Source: CAVVKW01 sp963749035 (GTDB taxonomy: Bacteria; Verrucomicrobiota; Verrucomicrobiia; Chthoniobacterales; JAATET01). Taken from it: DNA of 64,000 bases. A program made the translations under genes and the position numbers. The notes beneath the pieces are model-generated. The model was given only the letters and a program-made list of their open reading frames with translations. It made no database searches and was not told the DNA's origin. Positions 17,649 to 26,607 of the stretch are shown piece by piece (the stretch's first letter is position 1; each line of letters begins with the position of its first letter). The stretch is from positions 186,001-250,000 of the forward strand of contig CAVVKW010000005.1 of the NCBI GenBank assembly GCA_963749035.1, given 5' to 3'.

Positions 17649-19082
17649 TTACGGGAAGATGCCGGTCGCGACGTAATGGCGGGCGACCCGCTCGATGGCG
17701 AACGAATAGGCGGCGGTGCGGAGGTCGGGCATGTCGCGGGTCTTCCAAATGTCGCGGACGTTGTGGTAGGCGAGTGCCATGGTCTCGGCGAGAGCAGTTT
17801 GAACGAAGTCGACTTCGCGCGGACCGACGGTTAGTTCGCTCCGTTGTTGGTCTTGGAAGGTCTTGCCGGTCAGGCTTTCGATGGCGTCGACCATCTGCGT
17901 GCGAGAGTGCTCGATGTATCGGGAATTCATTCGATCGAAACTGACGTGCGAGAGGTTTCGCAACCATTCGAAATACGAGACCGTGACTCCGCCGGCGTTG
18001 AGGTAGAGGTCGGGGATCACCAAGACTCCCTTCTCAATGAGAATCCGTTGACCTTCGAAGTCCACCGGGCCGTTCGCGGCCTCGGCGACAATTTTCGCCT
18101 GAATGCGCGAGGCGTTTTCCGCCGTGATCTGGTTTTCGAGCGCGGCTGGAATGAGAATATCGCATTCCATTTCGAGCACGGCTGCCGGGTCGGCGACGAA
18201 GGTGCCGGCGTCGTAATCTTTGAACGACCGGTGCTCGCGGAAGTGGCCGATGGCGCGATGAACGTCGATTCCTTTGGCGTCATAGATCCCTCCGCCCAAC
18301 TCGCTGACACCGACGATCAGCGCGCCACCTTCCTGGAGGTAGTGAGCGGCGTGTTCGCCGACGTTTCCGAGGCCTTGGATGATGATGCGCTTGCCCTCGA
18401 CACCGGGGGTCAGGCCGAGCGGTTTGATGTCTTCGGCGTGGCTGACGCACTCCTTGATGCCGTAGAAAACGCCCAAACCCGTCGCTTCCTTGCGACCGGG
18501 AATGCCGTGCATGTCGAGTGGCTTACCGGTCACGCAGGCGTAGGGATTGGGGGAATTGAAGTTGAGTGCGCGGTAGGTGTCGGCGATCCAGGCCATTTCC
18601 TGCTCACCGGTGCCGTAGTCCGGGGCGGGGACGTCGATGGAAGGGCCGATGAAATTCTTTTTATTGAGTTCCGCGGTCAGGCGGCGGGTCACGCGCTCGC
18701 GAAATCCGACCGATGATGCGCGGGCATCGATCCGCACGCCACCCTTGGCACCGCCGAAGGGGACGCCGACGAGGGCGCACTTGTAGGTCATGAGAGCGGC
18801 GAGCGCGATCGTCTCGTCGAGCGTCACGGAAAGGCTGTATCGCAAGCCGCCTTTGCAGGGGAGGCGGTGGTGGCTGTGTTCGGCGCGATACGCTTCGACG
18901 ACCACGATGTTCCCGTCGTCGTCCTTCACAGGAAACTTCATCCGGTAAACGCTGTTGCAGGTTTTTACCTGATCGAGAACGCCGACGGAGAAGCTGCTGA
19001 GGGCGGCCGCTCGGTCGAAGTAGGCGCAGACGGACTCGAAGAACGCGCTGCGCGGCAGCTGGTTGGGAGGGTTGGATTCCAT
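17649..19082 (-). CDS. gdhA: Glu/Leu/Phe/Val dehydrogenase (glutamate dehydrogenase)
   Basis: NAD(P)-dependent oxidative deamination/amination of glutamate. Signatures are GGLRYSLSVTLDETIALAAL, the catalytic Lys in TYKCALVGVPFGGAKGGV, DVPAPDYGTGEQEMAWI, and Rossmann IIIQGLGNVGEHAAHYL. The C-terminal domain includes LYLNAGGVTVSYFEWLRN. 477 residues is slightly longer than the usual 410-450, with an N-terminal extension. Amino-acid specificity cannot be fixed by reading. DUF4112 lies 12 bases upstream. Confidence 0.92.
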   Translation of the reverse strand: MESNPPNQLPRSAFFESVCAYFDRAAALSSFSVGVLDQVKTCNSVYRMKFPVKDDDGNIVVVEAYRAEHSHHRLPCKGGLRYSLSVTLDETIALAALMTYKCALVGVPFGGAKGGVRIDARASSVGFRERVTRRLTAELNKKNFIGPSIDVPAPDYGTGEQEMAWIADTYRALNFNSPNPYACVTGKPLDMHGIPGRKEATGLGVFYGIKECVSHAEDIKPLGLTPGVEGKRIIIQGLGNVGEHAAHYLQEGGALIVGVSELGGGIYDAKGIDVHRAIGHFREHRSFKDYDAGTFVADPAAVLEMECDILIPAALENQITAENASRIQAKIVAEAANGPVDFEGQRILIEKGVLVIPDLYLNAGGVTVSYFEWLRNLSHVSFDRMNSRYIEHSRTQMVDAIESLTGKTFQDQQRSELTVGPREVDFVQTALAETMALAYHNVRDIWKTRDMPDLRTAAYSFAIERVARHYVATGIFP

Positions 19083-19094
19083 AGGAGTCTGAGT

Positions 19095-19592
19095 CTAGGG
19101 CCCCAACTGGGTGAGCCACGTGAAAAACCGCACCGCAATCCAGCCGACGAGGATGGAGATGGCGAAGACGAAGAGAAGCAGCACGATCAGCATCGCAATG
19201 ACGACCCCCCAATCGCCGGCGCTCGCCTTTCGCCGACTACCCTGGTGTTTTTGCAGCAGCGCGTAATTGCGGTTGTTCGACTTGAACCACGCCGAGAAAA
19301 TGTCACCGAGGACCGGGAAGGCTCCGAGCAGGGTGTTGATGAGAACATTCCCGACCATGCGGAGGAGCACGATGCGCGGGACCCCTGCGCGGAGTCCGTT
19401 CACGATGATCATGGACGAGAAAACGGCCGTGGAGCTGTCGCCGATGCCGGGGATGAGGCCGATGATCGGATCGAGACCGATGCGGTGCTTCGTGCCGGGG
19501 ATCGGGATCAGGTCGTCCAAGAAATACGCGAGCATCCGGGAGACCTTGGAGTCGTCATCTTTCTGTTCGGGCGGCAATACGTCGAAGTCCAT
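19095..19592 (-). CDS. DUF4112 membrane protein
   Basis: 165 residues. The conserved core is DDLIPIPGTKHRIGLDPI, GLIPGIGDSSTAVFS and NTLLGAFPVLGDIFSAWFKSNNRN, followed by a Lys/Arg patch and a C-terminal transmembrane segment of ~25 hydrophobic residues. The proline/glycine-rich core probably forms re-entrant hydrophobic hairpins. Function unknown. It lies directly upstream of the glutamate dehydrogenase gene and may be co-transcribed. Confidence 0.85.
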   Translation of the reverse strand: MDFDVLPPEQKDDDSKVSRMLAYFLDDLIPIPGTKHRIGLDPIIGLIPGIGDSSTAVFSSMIIVNGLRAGVPRIVLLRMVGNVLINTLLGAFPVLGDIFSAWFKSNNRNYALLQKHQGSRRKASAGDWGVVIAMLIVLLLFVFAISILVGWIAVRFFTWLTQLGP

Positions 19593-19649
19593 TGGGAAAT
19601 CAATCGCCGCTCACCGGTGCCTTGCGCGTTCCGCTTTCCGGGAATCGGA

Positions 19650-20012
19650 CTACGAATCGACCGCGTGCGCGGTCAGATCTTCCATCGAAACGAACTCGAC
19701 CACGGAGGAATGTGTCGCTGACAGAAAGACGGGCGGGGCCATGTCGCCTTCAAGAGCTTCCTGCCAGCGCGTGACGCAGAGACACCATTTATCCCCTGGA
19801 TTGAGGCCGGGAAAACGAAGATCTGGTCGCGGGGTGATGAGATCGTTGCCGCGTTCGTAGGAGAAACGCAGGAACTCTTCGGTCATCTGCGCGCAGACGG
19901 TGTGCAAGCCCACGTCGCCGGGACCGGTGTGGCAAAAACCATCTCGGAAATACCCGGTCATCGGGTCCGAACAGCAGGACTCGAGTTCACTGCCAAGTAC
20001 GTTTGTTGCCAT
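19650..20012 (-). CDS. DUF2237 family protein
   Basis: 120 residues, almost entirely the conserved family domain: NVLGSELESCCSDPMTGY, RDGFCHTGPGDVGLHTVC, MTEEFLRFSYERGNDL, NPGDKWCLCVTRWQEAL and VFLSATHSSVVEFV. Several invariant Cys residues suggest metal binding or structural thiols. The ATG at 20012 gives MATNVLGSE; the frame is open further upstream but unlike the family. Function is not known. Confidence 0.88.
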   Translation of the reverse strand: MATNVLGSELESCCSDPMTGYFRDGFCHTGPGDVGLHTVCAQMTEEFLRFSYERGNDLITPRPDLRFPGLNPGDKWCLCVTRWQEALEGDMAPPVFLSATHSSVVEFVSMEDLTAHAVDS

Positions 20013-20113
20013 GCGCCAAACAGTAGGTTCGAAGTGGGAAGAAACAAGGGCGGACGGTGAGATTTCCGCTCTTTCGAGGTCGTCGTCGGTCGGGAGGATT
20101 TCCGCATTGGGAA

Positions 20114-20803
20114 TCATCCAGGTCTGACGTTGAACAGACGAAACCAATTCCCGAAATGTTTCTTAAATCCCTCGTAGCGAGAGAGGTAGCGTTCTTCGCG
20201 TTCACCCCCGGCGCGGAGGGCGTCGAGGAGATGGGAAACGGTGAGGTCCGGCATCTCGAAAGTGGTTATCGCCGTGCCGACGGCTGAGGCGTGGTGTGCG
20301 TCGCTCGCGGCGGTGCCATGGAGTTCTTGCTTCTCGGCGTATTCGAGGGCGAGTCGGTTGAAAGCGCGGGACGTGACCGCTGCGTTGAAGACCTCGATGA
20401 CCGGTGTCGAGAGCTGGGCGAGCACTTCCGGGCGGATGCCGGCTCGCCAGCGGTCGTAGGGATGGGCGGGGATCGCGACGCCACCCGCAGCGTGGATCGC
20501 GCGTTCCACCTCGACGGCGGGAACCCCGATCATTTCAGGAAGGGTTGCTCCGATGCAGAGGAGATGCCCGTCAGCGGTGGAGACTTCGACGCCGGGAACC
20601 ACGAGAAAGTCGTCAACGGCGGTGCCGTCGGAATGGGCAAGCCCCCTTTCGCAGCAGTATTCGGCGGAGCGGCAGGAATTGTGATCCGTGATGACGATGC
20701 CGTGCAGTCCGCGAGACTTTGCCGCAGCCACGAGCGCTTCCGGGGAACTCGCCGCGTCGGCCGAGAAGTAGGAATGCACATGAAGGTCGAATCGATAACG
20801 CAT
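20114..20803 (-). CDS. PHP-domain metal-dependent phosphoesterase
   Basis: Polymerase-and-histidinol-phosphatase superfamily hydrolase. The four metal motifs are visible: FDLHVHSYFSADA near the N-terminus, IVITDHNS, PGVEVSTADGHLLCIGA, and AIPAHPYDRW with the later GTAASDAHHAS. 229 residues matches stand-alone PHP proteins. A nucleotide or sugar phosphate is a likely substrate. Its start has a close TAAAGT -10 element (20810-20815) six bases before the ATG. Confidence 0.88.
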   Translation of the reverse strand: MRYRFDLHVHSYFSADAASSPEALVAAAKSRGLHGIVITDHNSCRSAEYCCERGLAHSDGTAVDDFLVVPGVEVSTADGHLLCIGATLPEMIGVPAVEVERAIHAAGGVAIPAHPYDRWRAGIRPEVLAQLSTPVIEVFNAAVTSRAFNRLALEYAEKQELHGTAASDAHHASAVGTAITTFEMPDLTVSHLLDALRAGGEREERYLSRYEGFKKHFGNWFRLFNVRPG

Positions 20804-20868
20804 CCGGGGACTTTACCACGAGCAAATGGCGGAGGTCGACGCGTCCGGACGGTAACGAGCCCGCGGTT

Positions 20869-20895
20869 CGGATTTCCCCGGTGCCGGGAAATCCG
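20869..20895. promoter_or_regulatory. Strong hairpin between divergent genes
   Basis: Perfect 10-base arms CGGATTTCCC and GGGAAATCCG with a 7-base loop lie in the 109-base gap between the PHP gene and the DUF1802 gene, 17 bases before the latter's ATG. It could be an operator palindrome or a leader hairpin. Confidence 0.45.
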
Positions 20896-20912
20896 CTAGG
20901 GTGACGTCGTAG

Positions 20913-21458
20913 ATGAAAATGGCATTCAAAGAATGGGCGGTGGTGTGCGACGCGCTGGGCGCGGGGCGGCAGAGCGTCCTCGTCCGCAAGGGAGGGATCG
21001 CGGAAGGGAGAGCGGGTTTCGAATTTCGTCACCGCGAGTTCTTCCTGTTTCCGACGTGGTTTCACGAACAACTGGCCCGCACGACGTTGCCGCCGGATAC
21101 GGTCGTGCCGTCGGCGCCGGAGTCAGCGGTCGACATCCGCTATGCGGTGAAGGTGGACTGGACCGGGCTGATCACCGATTTGGAGAAAGCCAGTCGACTG
21201 GCGGAGTTTCACGTGCTGGACGAATCCGTGGTGGAGGAGCGTTTCCGATATGACGATGCGGACGGGGTGCACGTCGCGTTTGTGCGTGCCTATCGTCTCG
21301 ATCCCTCGCGGATGATCCGCTTGGAGAAGAGGCACGGAGGATGCCGATCGTGGCTCGAGCTTCCCGAGGCCGCGGGTTCTTCGCTGGTGCCGGTCGTCAG
21401 CGATGAGGAACACGCCCGGTGCTGGGACGCGTTCCGAGCCGTCGTCGGCCTGGAATAG
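20913..21458 (+). CDS. DUF1802 family protein
   Basis: 181-residue soluble protein. The family core is recognisable: FKEWAVVCDALGAGRQSVLVRKGGI, FEFRHREFFLFPTWFHEQ and VAFVRAYRL. The opening LRKGGI-type strand and the FLLFPTYEHQ-like motif define the family. No catalytic activity is known. It converges with aconitase (30-base gap) and diverges from the PHP gene. Confidence 0.82.
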   Translation: MKMAFKEWAVVCDALGAGRQSVLVRKGGIAEGRAGFEFRHREFFLFPTWFHEQLARTTLPPDTVVPSAPESAVDIRYAVKVDWTGLITDLEKASRLAEFHVLDESVVEERFRYDDADGVHVAFVRAYRLDPSRMIRLEKRHGGCRSWLELPEAAGSSLVPVVSDEEHARCWDAFRAVVGLE

Positions 21459-21488
21459 GGAAATCTCTCCGCAAGCCGGGAGGGTGGA

Positions 21489-24341
21489 TCAGGCGACCAA
21501 CTCTCGGAGGACGAACGGCAGGATGCCGCCGTGGCGGTAGTAATCGACCTCGATGTCCGTGTCGATCCGCAGCTTGACGGTCACTTCTTCGCTGTCCCCA
21601 TCGGCACGGGTGATTCTCAATCTCAGATCCTGCCGCGGCTTGATGTCCTCGGTGAGTCCGAGGACGTCATACGTTTCGGAGCCGTCGAGATTGAGCGATT
21701 CGGCGTTCGTCCCTTCGGCGAATTGCAGCGGAAGGACACCCATGCCGACGAGGTTCGAGCGGTGAATTCGTTCGTAACTCTGAGCGATGACGGCTTTGAC
21801 GCCCAGGAGACGGGTTCCCTTGGCAGCCCAGTCTCGTGAGGAACCGGTGCCGTATTCTTGACCGGCGATGACGACGAGAGGGATTTCGGCCTCCTGGTAG
21901 TGCATGGACGCGTCGAAGATCGACATGTCTTTCCCTTCCGGCATGAGCTTGGTGACGCCGCCTTCGGTGCCGGGACACATGAGGTTCTTGATGCGGACGT
22001 TGGCGAAGGTGCCGCGGGTCATCACGCGGTCGTTGCCGCGGCGGGAGCCGTAGCTGTTGAAGTCGACCTCCTCAATTCCGTTTTCCTGGAGGTAGCGGCC
22101 CGCGGGGGAACTCGGCTTGATCGCGCCGGCTGGAGAGATGTGATCGGTGGTGACGGAGTTGCCGAAGATGCCGAGCGGGCGCGCGCCGTGGATCTCGGCG
22201 ATCGAGCCGGGTTCCATCGAGAAGTTGTCGAAAAACGGCGGTTCCTGGATGTAGGTGCTCTCCGCGTCCCAGGCGTAAACCTCGCCGGGGGTCGACGGGA
22301 TCTCGTTCCACTTTGGGTTCTGCTCCGCGAAGTCGGTGTAAAGTTTGCGGAAGACCTCGGGTTTGAGCGCGGTGAGCATCTCGTCCTTGATCTCCTGAAG
22401 CGACGGCCAGAGGTCGCGAAGGAAGACGTCGTCCCCGTCCCTATCCTGACCGAGCGGGTCGGAAGTGAGGTCGAGATCGACGCGGCCGGCGAGAGCAAAG
22501 GCCACCACGAGTGGGGGCGACATGAGGAAGTTCGCTTTGATGTTTTGATGGATGCGCGCTTCGAAATTTCGATTGCCAGAGAGGACGGACGCAGTGATCA
22601 GATCGTGCTCGAGGATGGTGTCCTCAATGGCGGGATCGAGTGGGCCGGAGTTTCCGATACAGGTGGTGCAGCCGTAGCCGACGATCTGGAATCCGAGTTT
22701 GTCGAGATACTGCTGGAGGTCGGCCTTCTGCAGATAGTCTTGCACGACGCGGGAACCCGGGGCGAGCGAGGTCTTGACGGCGGGGTCGACGGTAAGGCCG
22801 CGTTCGACCGCCTTTTTCGCCAGCAGGCCGGCGCCGAGCATGACGGAAGGGTTGCTGGTATTCGTGCAGCTCGTGATGGCGGCGATCAAGACGGAACCGC
22901 TGCCGATGGAGGCCTCGCCGTGAACGTTTTCAGCAAGTTCCGCCGGTGAGAGTTCGTCGGTGGTCGGGCGATTGGTGATCATTTCCGCCTCGTTGCGCGA
23001 TTCACCGGGTTGGATGGCACTGCCTTCATCGATGCCGCCGGACTCGGCGTGGTGACCGTGGTCGTGGCCGAAATCGACTTTGAAGCGGGTGTTGGTGTCG
23101 GCGTCTGGAAGGCCGTAGCCACCGTCGGGGACGGAAAGCGCGAGAAGTTCACGGAACTTGCCGCCGAGTTCAGGAAGATCGATGCGGTCCTGCGGGCGTT
23201 TGGGTCCGGCCACGCTGGGCTGGACGTCAGCGAGGTCGAGATCGACGTCAACGGAGTATTCGATCTCGCCCTTTTTTGGCATTCCGAAGAGGTCCTGGGC
23301 ACGGAAATAGGCTTCGAAGGCGGCGCACTGATCCTCGGTGCGGCCGGTGGCTCCGAGGTAGTTAACGGATTCTTCGTCGACCGGGAAGAAGCCCATCGTG
23401 GCACCGTATTCCGGGGCCATGTTGGCGATCGTCGCGCGGTCGGGGAGTGGCAGGGTGGTGGCGCCTTCTCCGTAGAATTCGACGAACTTGCCGACGACCT
23501 TGGTCTTACGGAGAAGTTCGGTAACGTGGAGGGCGAGATCAGTCGCGGTGACGCCCTCACGGAGGCGGCCGGTCAGGTTCACGCCGACGACTTCTGGCGT
23601 CAGAAAATAGACGGGTTGGCCGAGCATGCCGGCTTCGGCTTCGATTCCGCCGACTCCCCAGCCGACGACGCCGATGCCGTTGATCATCGTCGTATGGCTG
23701 TCGGTGCCCACCAGGGTATCGGGGTAATACAGTGGCGAGTCCTGGGTTGAGAGTTCAGCACTTAAGACGCCCTTGGCGAGGTATTCGAGGTTGACCTGGT
23801 GGACGATGCCGATCCCGGGAGGGACGACGCCGAAGGTCTCGAAGGCTTGTTGGCCCCACTTGAGGAACTCGTAGCGCTCGCGGTTGCGCTTGAATTCCAT
23901 TTCCAGATTCAGTGCGAGCGCCTGGGCGTTGCCGAAGAAGTCGACTTGCACGGAATGATCGACGACGAGATCGACCGGAACGAGTGGCTCGATGATGCCG
24001 GGGTTCTTGCCGAGGGTTTGGACAGCGCTGCGCATGGCCGCGAGGTCGACAAGGAGCGGGACTCCGGTAAAATCCTGGAGCACGATCCGGGCGACGACGA
24101 AGGGGATTTCCTCCTGCGCCGGAGCTTTCGCTTTCCAATTGGCAAGGGTGCGGACGTCTTCGGGATTGACCTTCTTGCCATCGCAGTTTCGAAGAACGCT
24201 TTCGAGGACGATCCGAATGCTGACCGGGAGTTTGGAAATCGGGCCGATTCCCTGCTCCTCGAGCGAAGGAAGAGAGTGAAGATAACCCTTCCGGCCAGGG
24301 GAAATTTCGAATTCGCGGAGCGTCTTGAAAGCGTCGGACAT
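21489..24341 (-). CDS. acnA: Aconitate hydratase
   Basis: TCA-cycle enzyme interconverting citrate and isocitrate with a [4Fe-4S] cluster. The three cluster Cys are in SCTNTSNPSVMLGAG and GYGCTTCIGNSGPL. Also present are VGTDSHTTMINGIGVVGWGVGG, the swivel-domain AGQEYGTGSSRDWAAKG, and GTFANVRIKN. The product is 950 residues against ~890-930 for most AcnA. Part of the excess is an acidic, His-rich insert near residues 420-475 (GHDHGHHAESGG). The ATG at 24341 gives MSDAFKTLREF. TTGCGC (24372-24377) and GATATT (24348-24353) on the minus strand, 18 bases apart, form its probable promoter. Confidence 0.97.
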   Translation of the reverse strand: MSDAFKTLREFEISPGRKGYLHSLPSLEEQGIGPISKLPVSIRIVLESVLRNCDGKKVNPEDVRTLANWKAKAPAQEEIPFVVARIVLQDFTGVPLLVDLAAMRSAVQTLGKNPGIIEPLVPVDLVVDHSVQVDFFGNAQALALNLEMEFKRNRERYEFLKWGQQAFETFGVVPPGIGIVHQVNLEYLAKGVLSAELSTQDSPLYYPDTLVGTDSHTTMINGIGVVGWGVGGIEAEAGMLGQPVYFLTPEVVGVNLTGRLREGVTATDLALHVTELLRKTKVVGKFVEFYGEGATTLPLPDRATIANMAPEYGATMGFFPVDEESVNYLGATGRTEDQCAAFEAYFRAQDLFGMPKKGEIEYSVDVDLDLADVQPSVAGPKRPQDRIDLPELGGKFRELLALSVPDGGYGLPDADTNTRFKVDFGHDHGHHAESGGIDEGSAIQPGESRNEAEMITNRPTTDELSPAELAENVHGEASIGSGSVLIAAITSCTNTSNPSVMLGAGLLAKKAVERGLTVDPAVKTSLAPGSRVVQDYLQKADLQQYLDKLGFQIVGYGCTTCIGNSGPLDPAIEDTILEHDLITASVLSGNRNFEARIHQNIKANFLMSPPLVVAFALAGRVDLDLTSDPLGQDRDGDDVFLRDLWPSLQEIKDEMLTALKPEVFRKLYTDFAEQNPKWNEIPSTPGEVYAWDAESTYIQEPPFFDNFSMEPGSIAEIHGARPLGIFGNSVTTDHISPAGAIKPSSPAGRYLQENGIEEVDFNSYGSRRGNDRVMTRGTFANVRIKNLMCPGTEGGVTKLMPEGKDMSIFDASMHYQEAEIPLVVIAGQEYGTGSSRDWAAKGTRLLGVKAVIAQSYERIHRSNLVGMGVLPLQFAEGTNAESLNLDGSETYDVLGLTEDIKPRQDLRLRITRADGDSEEVTVKLRIDTDIEVDYYRHGGILPFVLRELVA

Positions 24342-24377
24342 GGGCCGAATATCGCAGAGTTCGCGCGAGTGGCGCAA
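24342..24377 (-). promoter_or_regulatory. acnA promoter
   Basis: Minus-strand TTGCGC, 18 bases, GATATT, then CGGCCC and the ATG. The -10 is six bases from the start codon. Confidence 0.45.
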
Positions 24378-24502
24378 GACGCGGATACGCGAATTATCGA
24401 CAGATGTCGGGAAACAAGACAGGGCCGACTGAGAATCCGATCTGTCGCCGAATCCACTGGCCGGATTCCAGAGCTGGGCGTGCGTGTATCGCGCGGAACG
24501 AG

Positions 24503-25762
24503 TCAGGCCTTGACGCGTTCGATGTTCGCGCCGAGGTCGTTCAATTTTTCATCGATGCGCTCGTAGCCGCGGTCGACGTGATAGACACGGTTGACCTCGG
24601 TGGTGCCTTCCGCGCGAAGGCCGGCGAGGACGAGGGCGGCGGAGGCGCGAAGGTCGCTCGCCATGACGGGTGCGCCGCTGAGCTTTTCGACACCGGTGAT
24701 GATGGCGGTCGAACCTTGCAGGTCGATGTGGGCGCCCATCCGCTTGAGTTCGGCAACGTGCATGAAGCGCTGGGGAAAAACGTTGTCGGTCACGACCGAG
24801 ATGCCCTCGGTCAGACTGAGGAGGGCGCACATTTGCGCCTGCATGTCGGTCGGGAATCCCGGATGCGGCGCGGTGGTGAGTTCGATCGGGTGGCAGATTC
24901 CGTTTCGTTGGATCGTGAGTTCATCCTCTTTGAAGGTTATTCCGTAACCAGCGTCGGCGAGTGGATCGGTGATCGCTTTCAGGTGGGGAGGATGAACTTT
25001 CTTCAGCGTGACTTCCTCGCCGGCGAGGGCGGCAGCGGCGATGAAAGTGCCAGCTTCGATGCGGTCGGGGATGACGGTGTGTTCGGCACCGTGGAGTTCT
25101 TTGACGCCTTCGACGATGATTCGGCGGGTGCCAGCGCCTTCGATCTTTGCGCCCATCTTGATGAGAAAATCAGCGAGATCGACGACCTCGGGTTCCTCGG
25201 CCGCGCCGTCGATCACGGTCGTGCCCTCTGCGAGCACGGCCGCCATCATGATATTGTCGGTGCCGAGGACAGTGGACCCGAACTTTCCGCGCATGTTGAC
25301 GGTGGTGCCCCGGAGTTGCGGTGCGAGGACACGCACGTCGCCCGCTTGCACCCGAACGGCGGCTCCGAGGGCCTCGAAGCCACGGAGATGAAGATCGATG
25401 GGACGGTCGCCGATGACGCAGCCGCCCGGCATCGAGACGGTTGCCTGACTTTCGCGGCCAAGCAAGGGACCGAGGATGCAAACGGAGGCGCGCATCTTTC
25501 GCACGATGTCGTAGGGGGCCTCGGTCTTGATTTTGTCGGCGTTGACGCGAACGGTTCCGCTGGCTCGCTCGACTTCGGCTCCGAGCTCACTGAGAATGGT
25601 GAGCATAAAGTGGATGTCGCTCAGATCCGGGACGCGATGAATCGTGCACTGCTCCCTGGTGAGGAGCGTTGCGGCCAGAATGGGGAGAGCGGAATTTTTG
25701 GATCCGCTGATTCGGACAGAGCCGTTGAGTGTGGGGCCGCCGTGAACGAGAATTTTATCCAT
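24503..25762 (-). CDS. murA: UDP-N-acetylglucosamine 1-carboxyvinyltransferase
   Basis: First committed step of peptidoglycan synthesis: adds enolpyruvate to UDP-GlcNAc. Motifs are VRISGSKNSALPILAATLL (substrate Lys), MPGGCVIGDRPIDLHLRG (catalytic Cys, so probably fosfomycin-sensitive), GTDNIMMAAVLAEGTT, and HPGFPTDMQAQMCALL. 419 residues is normal. It begins MDKILVHGG. pyrE diverges 156 bases away. Confidence 0.97.
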   Translation of the reverse strand: MDKILVHGGPTLNGSVRISGSKNSALPILAATLLTREQCTIHRVPDLSDIHFMLTILSELGAEVERASGTVRVNADKIKTEAPYDIVRKMRASVCILGPLLGRESQATVSMPGGCVIGDRPIDLHLRGFEALGAAVRVQAGDVRVLAPQLRGTTVNMRGKFGSTVLGTDNIMMAAVLAEGTTVIDGAAEEPEVVDLADFLIKMGAKIEGAGTRRIIVEGVKELHGAEHTVIPDRIEAGTFIAAAALAGEEVTLKKVHPPHLKAITDPLADAGYGITFKEDELTIQRNGICHPIELTTAPHPGFPTDMQAQMCALLSLTEGISVVTDNVFPQRFMHVAELKRMGAHIDLQGSTAIITGVEKLSGAPVMASDLRASAALVLAGLRAEGTTEVNRVYHVDRGYERIDEKLNDLGANIERVKA

Positions 25763-25918
25763 TTTTTAGGGAGCGAAGCGGTCTGTGATAAACGTCAGCC
25801 CTGGGTTTGTCTTGCGGGATCTTGCTTTGCGGACGGCGGTGGCTGAGTCCAATGTTCGCATCGTTCGCCAATTGGGGGCGTGCAAAGGATCGAAACTTCC
25901 GGTTGGCTTGGCCGTGTA

Positions 25919-26482
25919 ATGAGTGAGATTTTGGAACTTTTCAAACAGACCGGCGCGTTGCTGCACGGTCACTTTGTCCTGCGGAGCGGTCTGCACAGTC
26001 GGGAGTTTTTTCAGTGCGCGTTGCTTTTACAGGATGCGACGGTCGCCTCGCGGGTGTGCGGGGAGCTTGCGAGATCGCTCGAAGAATACGAGGCGACGAC
26101 GGTGGTGTCACCGGCGGTCGGCGGGATCATCGTCGGGCAGGAAGTCGCGCGCCATCTCGGGAGGAAGCACATTTTCGTCGAGAAGGACGGGCAGGACGGC
26201 TTGGTGCTGCGCCGCGGGTTTGAGATCAACCAAGGAGAGCGGTTTCTGGTCGCCGAGGATGTGGTGACGCGTGGCGGGCGGGTGCAGCAGACGGTGGACA
26301 TTATCCGGGAGAACGGCGGCGAGGTGGTGGCGATCGGGAGCATCGTGGATCGCAGCGGCGGAAGTTTGCCGGACTTTGGCTGTCCGTTCCACGGGCTGGT
26401 CGAGATGACGCCGGAGACGTTTGCGGCGGACGCGATCCCGGAGGATCTGCGTGACGTTCCGGCGATCAAGCCGGGGAGTTGA
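25919..26482 (+). CDS. pyrE: Orotate phosphoribosyltransferase
   Basis: Pyrimidine synthesis: joins orotate and PRPP to give OMP. SGLHSREFFQCALLLQD is the orotate region, VSPAVGGIIVGQEVARHLG the first nucleotide loop, FVEKDGQDGLVLRRGF the catalytic flexible loop, and FLVAEDVVTRGGRVQQTVD the PRPP motif. The ATG at 25919 gives MSEILELFKQTGALL, 187 residues. An upstream in-frame start adds 13 unrelated residues and was not used. Confidence 0.95.
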   Translation: MSEILELFKQTGALLHGHFVLRSGLHSREFFQCALLLQDATVASRVCGELARSLEEYEATTVVSPAVGGIIVGQEVARHLGRKHIFVEKDGQDGLVLRRGFEINQGERFLVAEDVVTRGGRVQQTVDIIRENGGEVVAIGSIVDRSGGSLPDFGCPFHGLVEMTPETFAADAIPEDLRDVPAIKPGS

Positions 26483-26538
26483 GAGGTGGATGGGGTCAGT
26501 GTGAATGCTTGAGAGCCGTCGGCTGAGCTGAGACTTCG

Positions 26539-26552
26539 GGCCTTGAAAGGCC
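26539..26552. terminator. Hairpin between convergent genes
   Basis: GGCCTT and AAGGCC arms with a GA centre, in the wider context TTCGGGCCTTGAAAGGCCGG, between pyrE and the convergent pseudopilin-like gene. A very similar element lies at 34118-34137. No T-run on either strand. Confidence 0.4.
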
Positions 26553-26607
26553 GGGTTTGACTTGAGCCCGATTTTGATCCGAGTCTGACCTGATTCTGCT
26601 CAGGGGG

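Noticed and set aside
24404..25846. 480-codon open frame antisense to murA
   Set aside because: murA on the other strand has all catalytic motifs; the antisense product has none.
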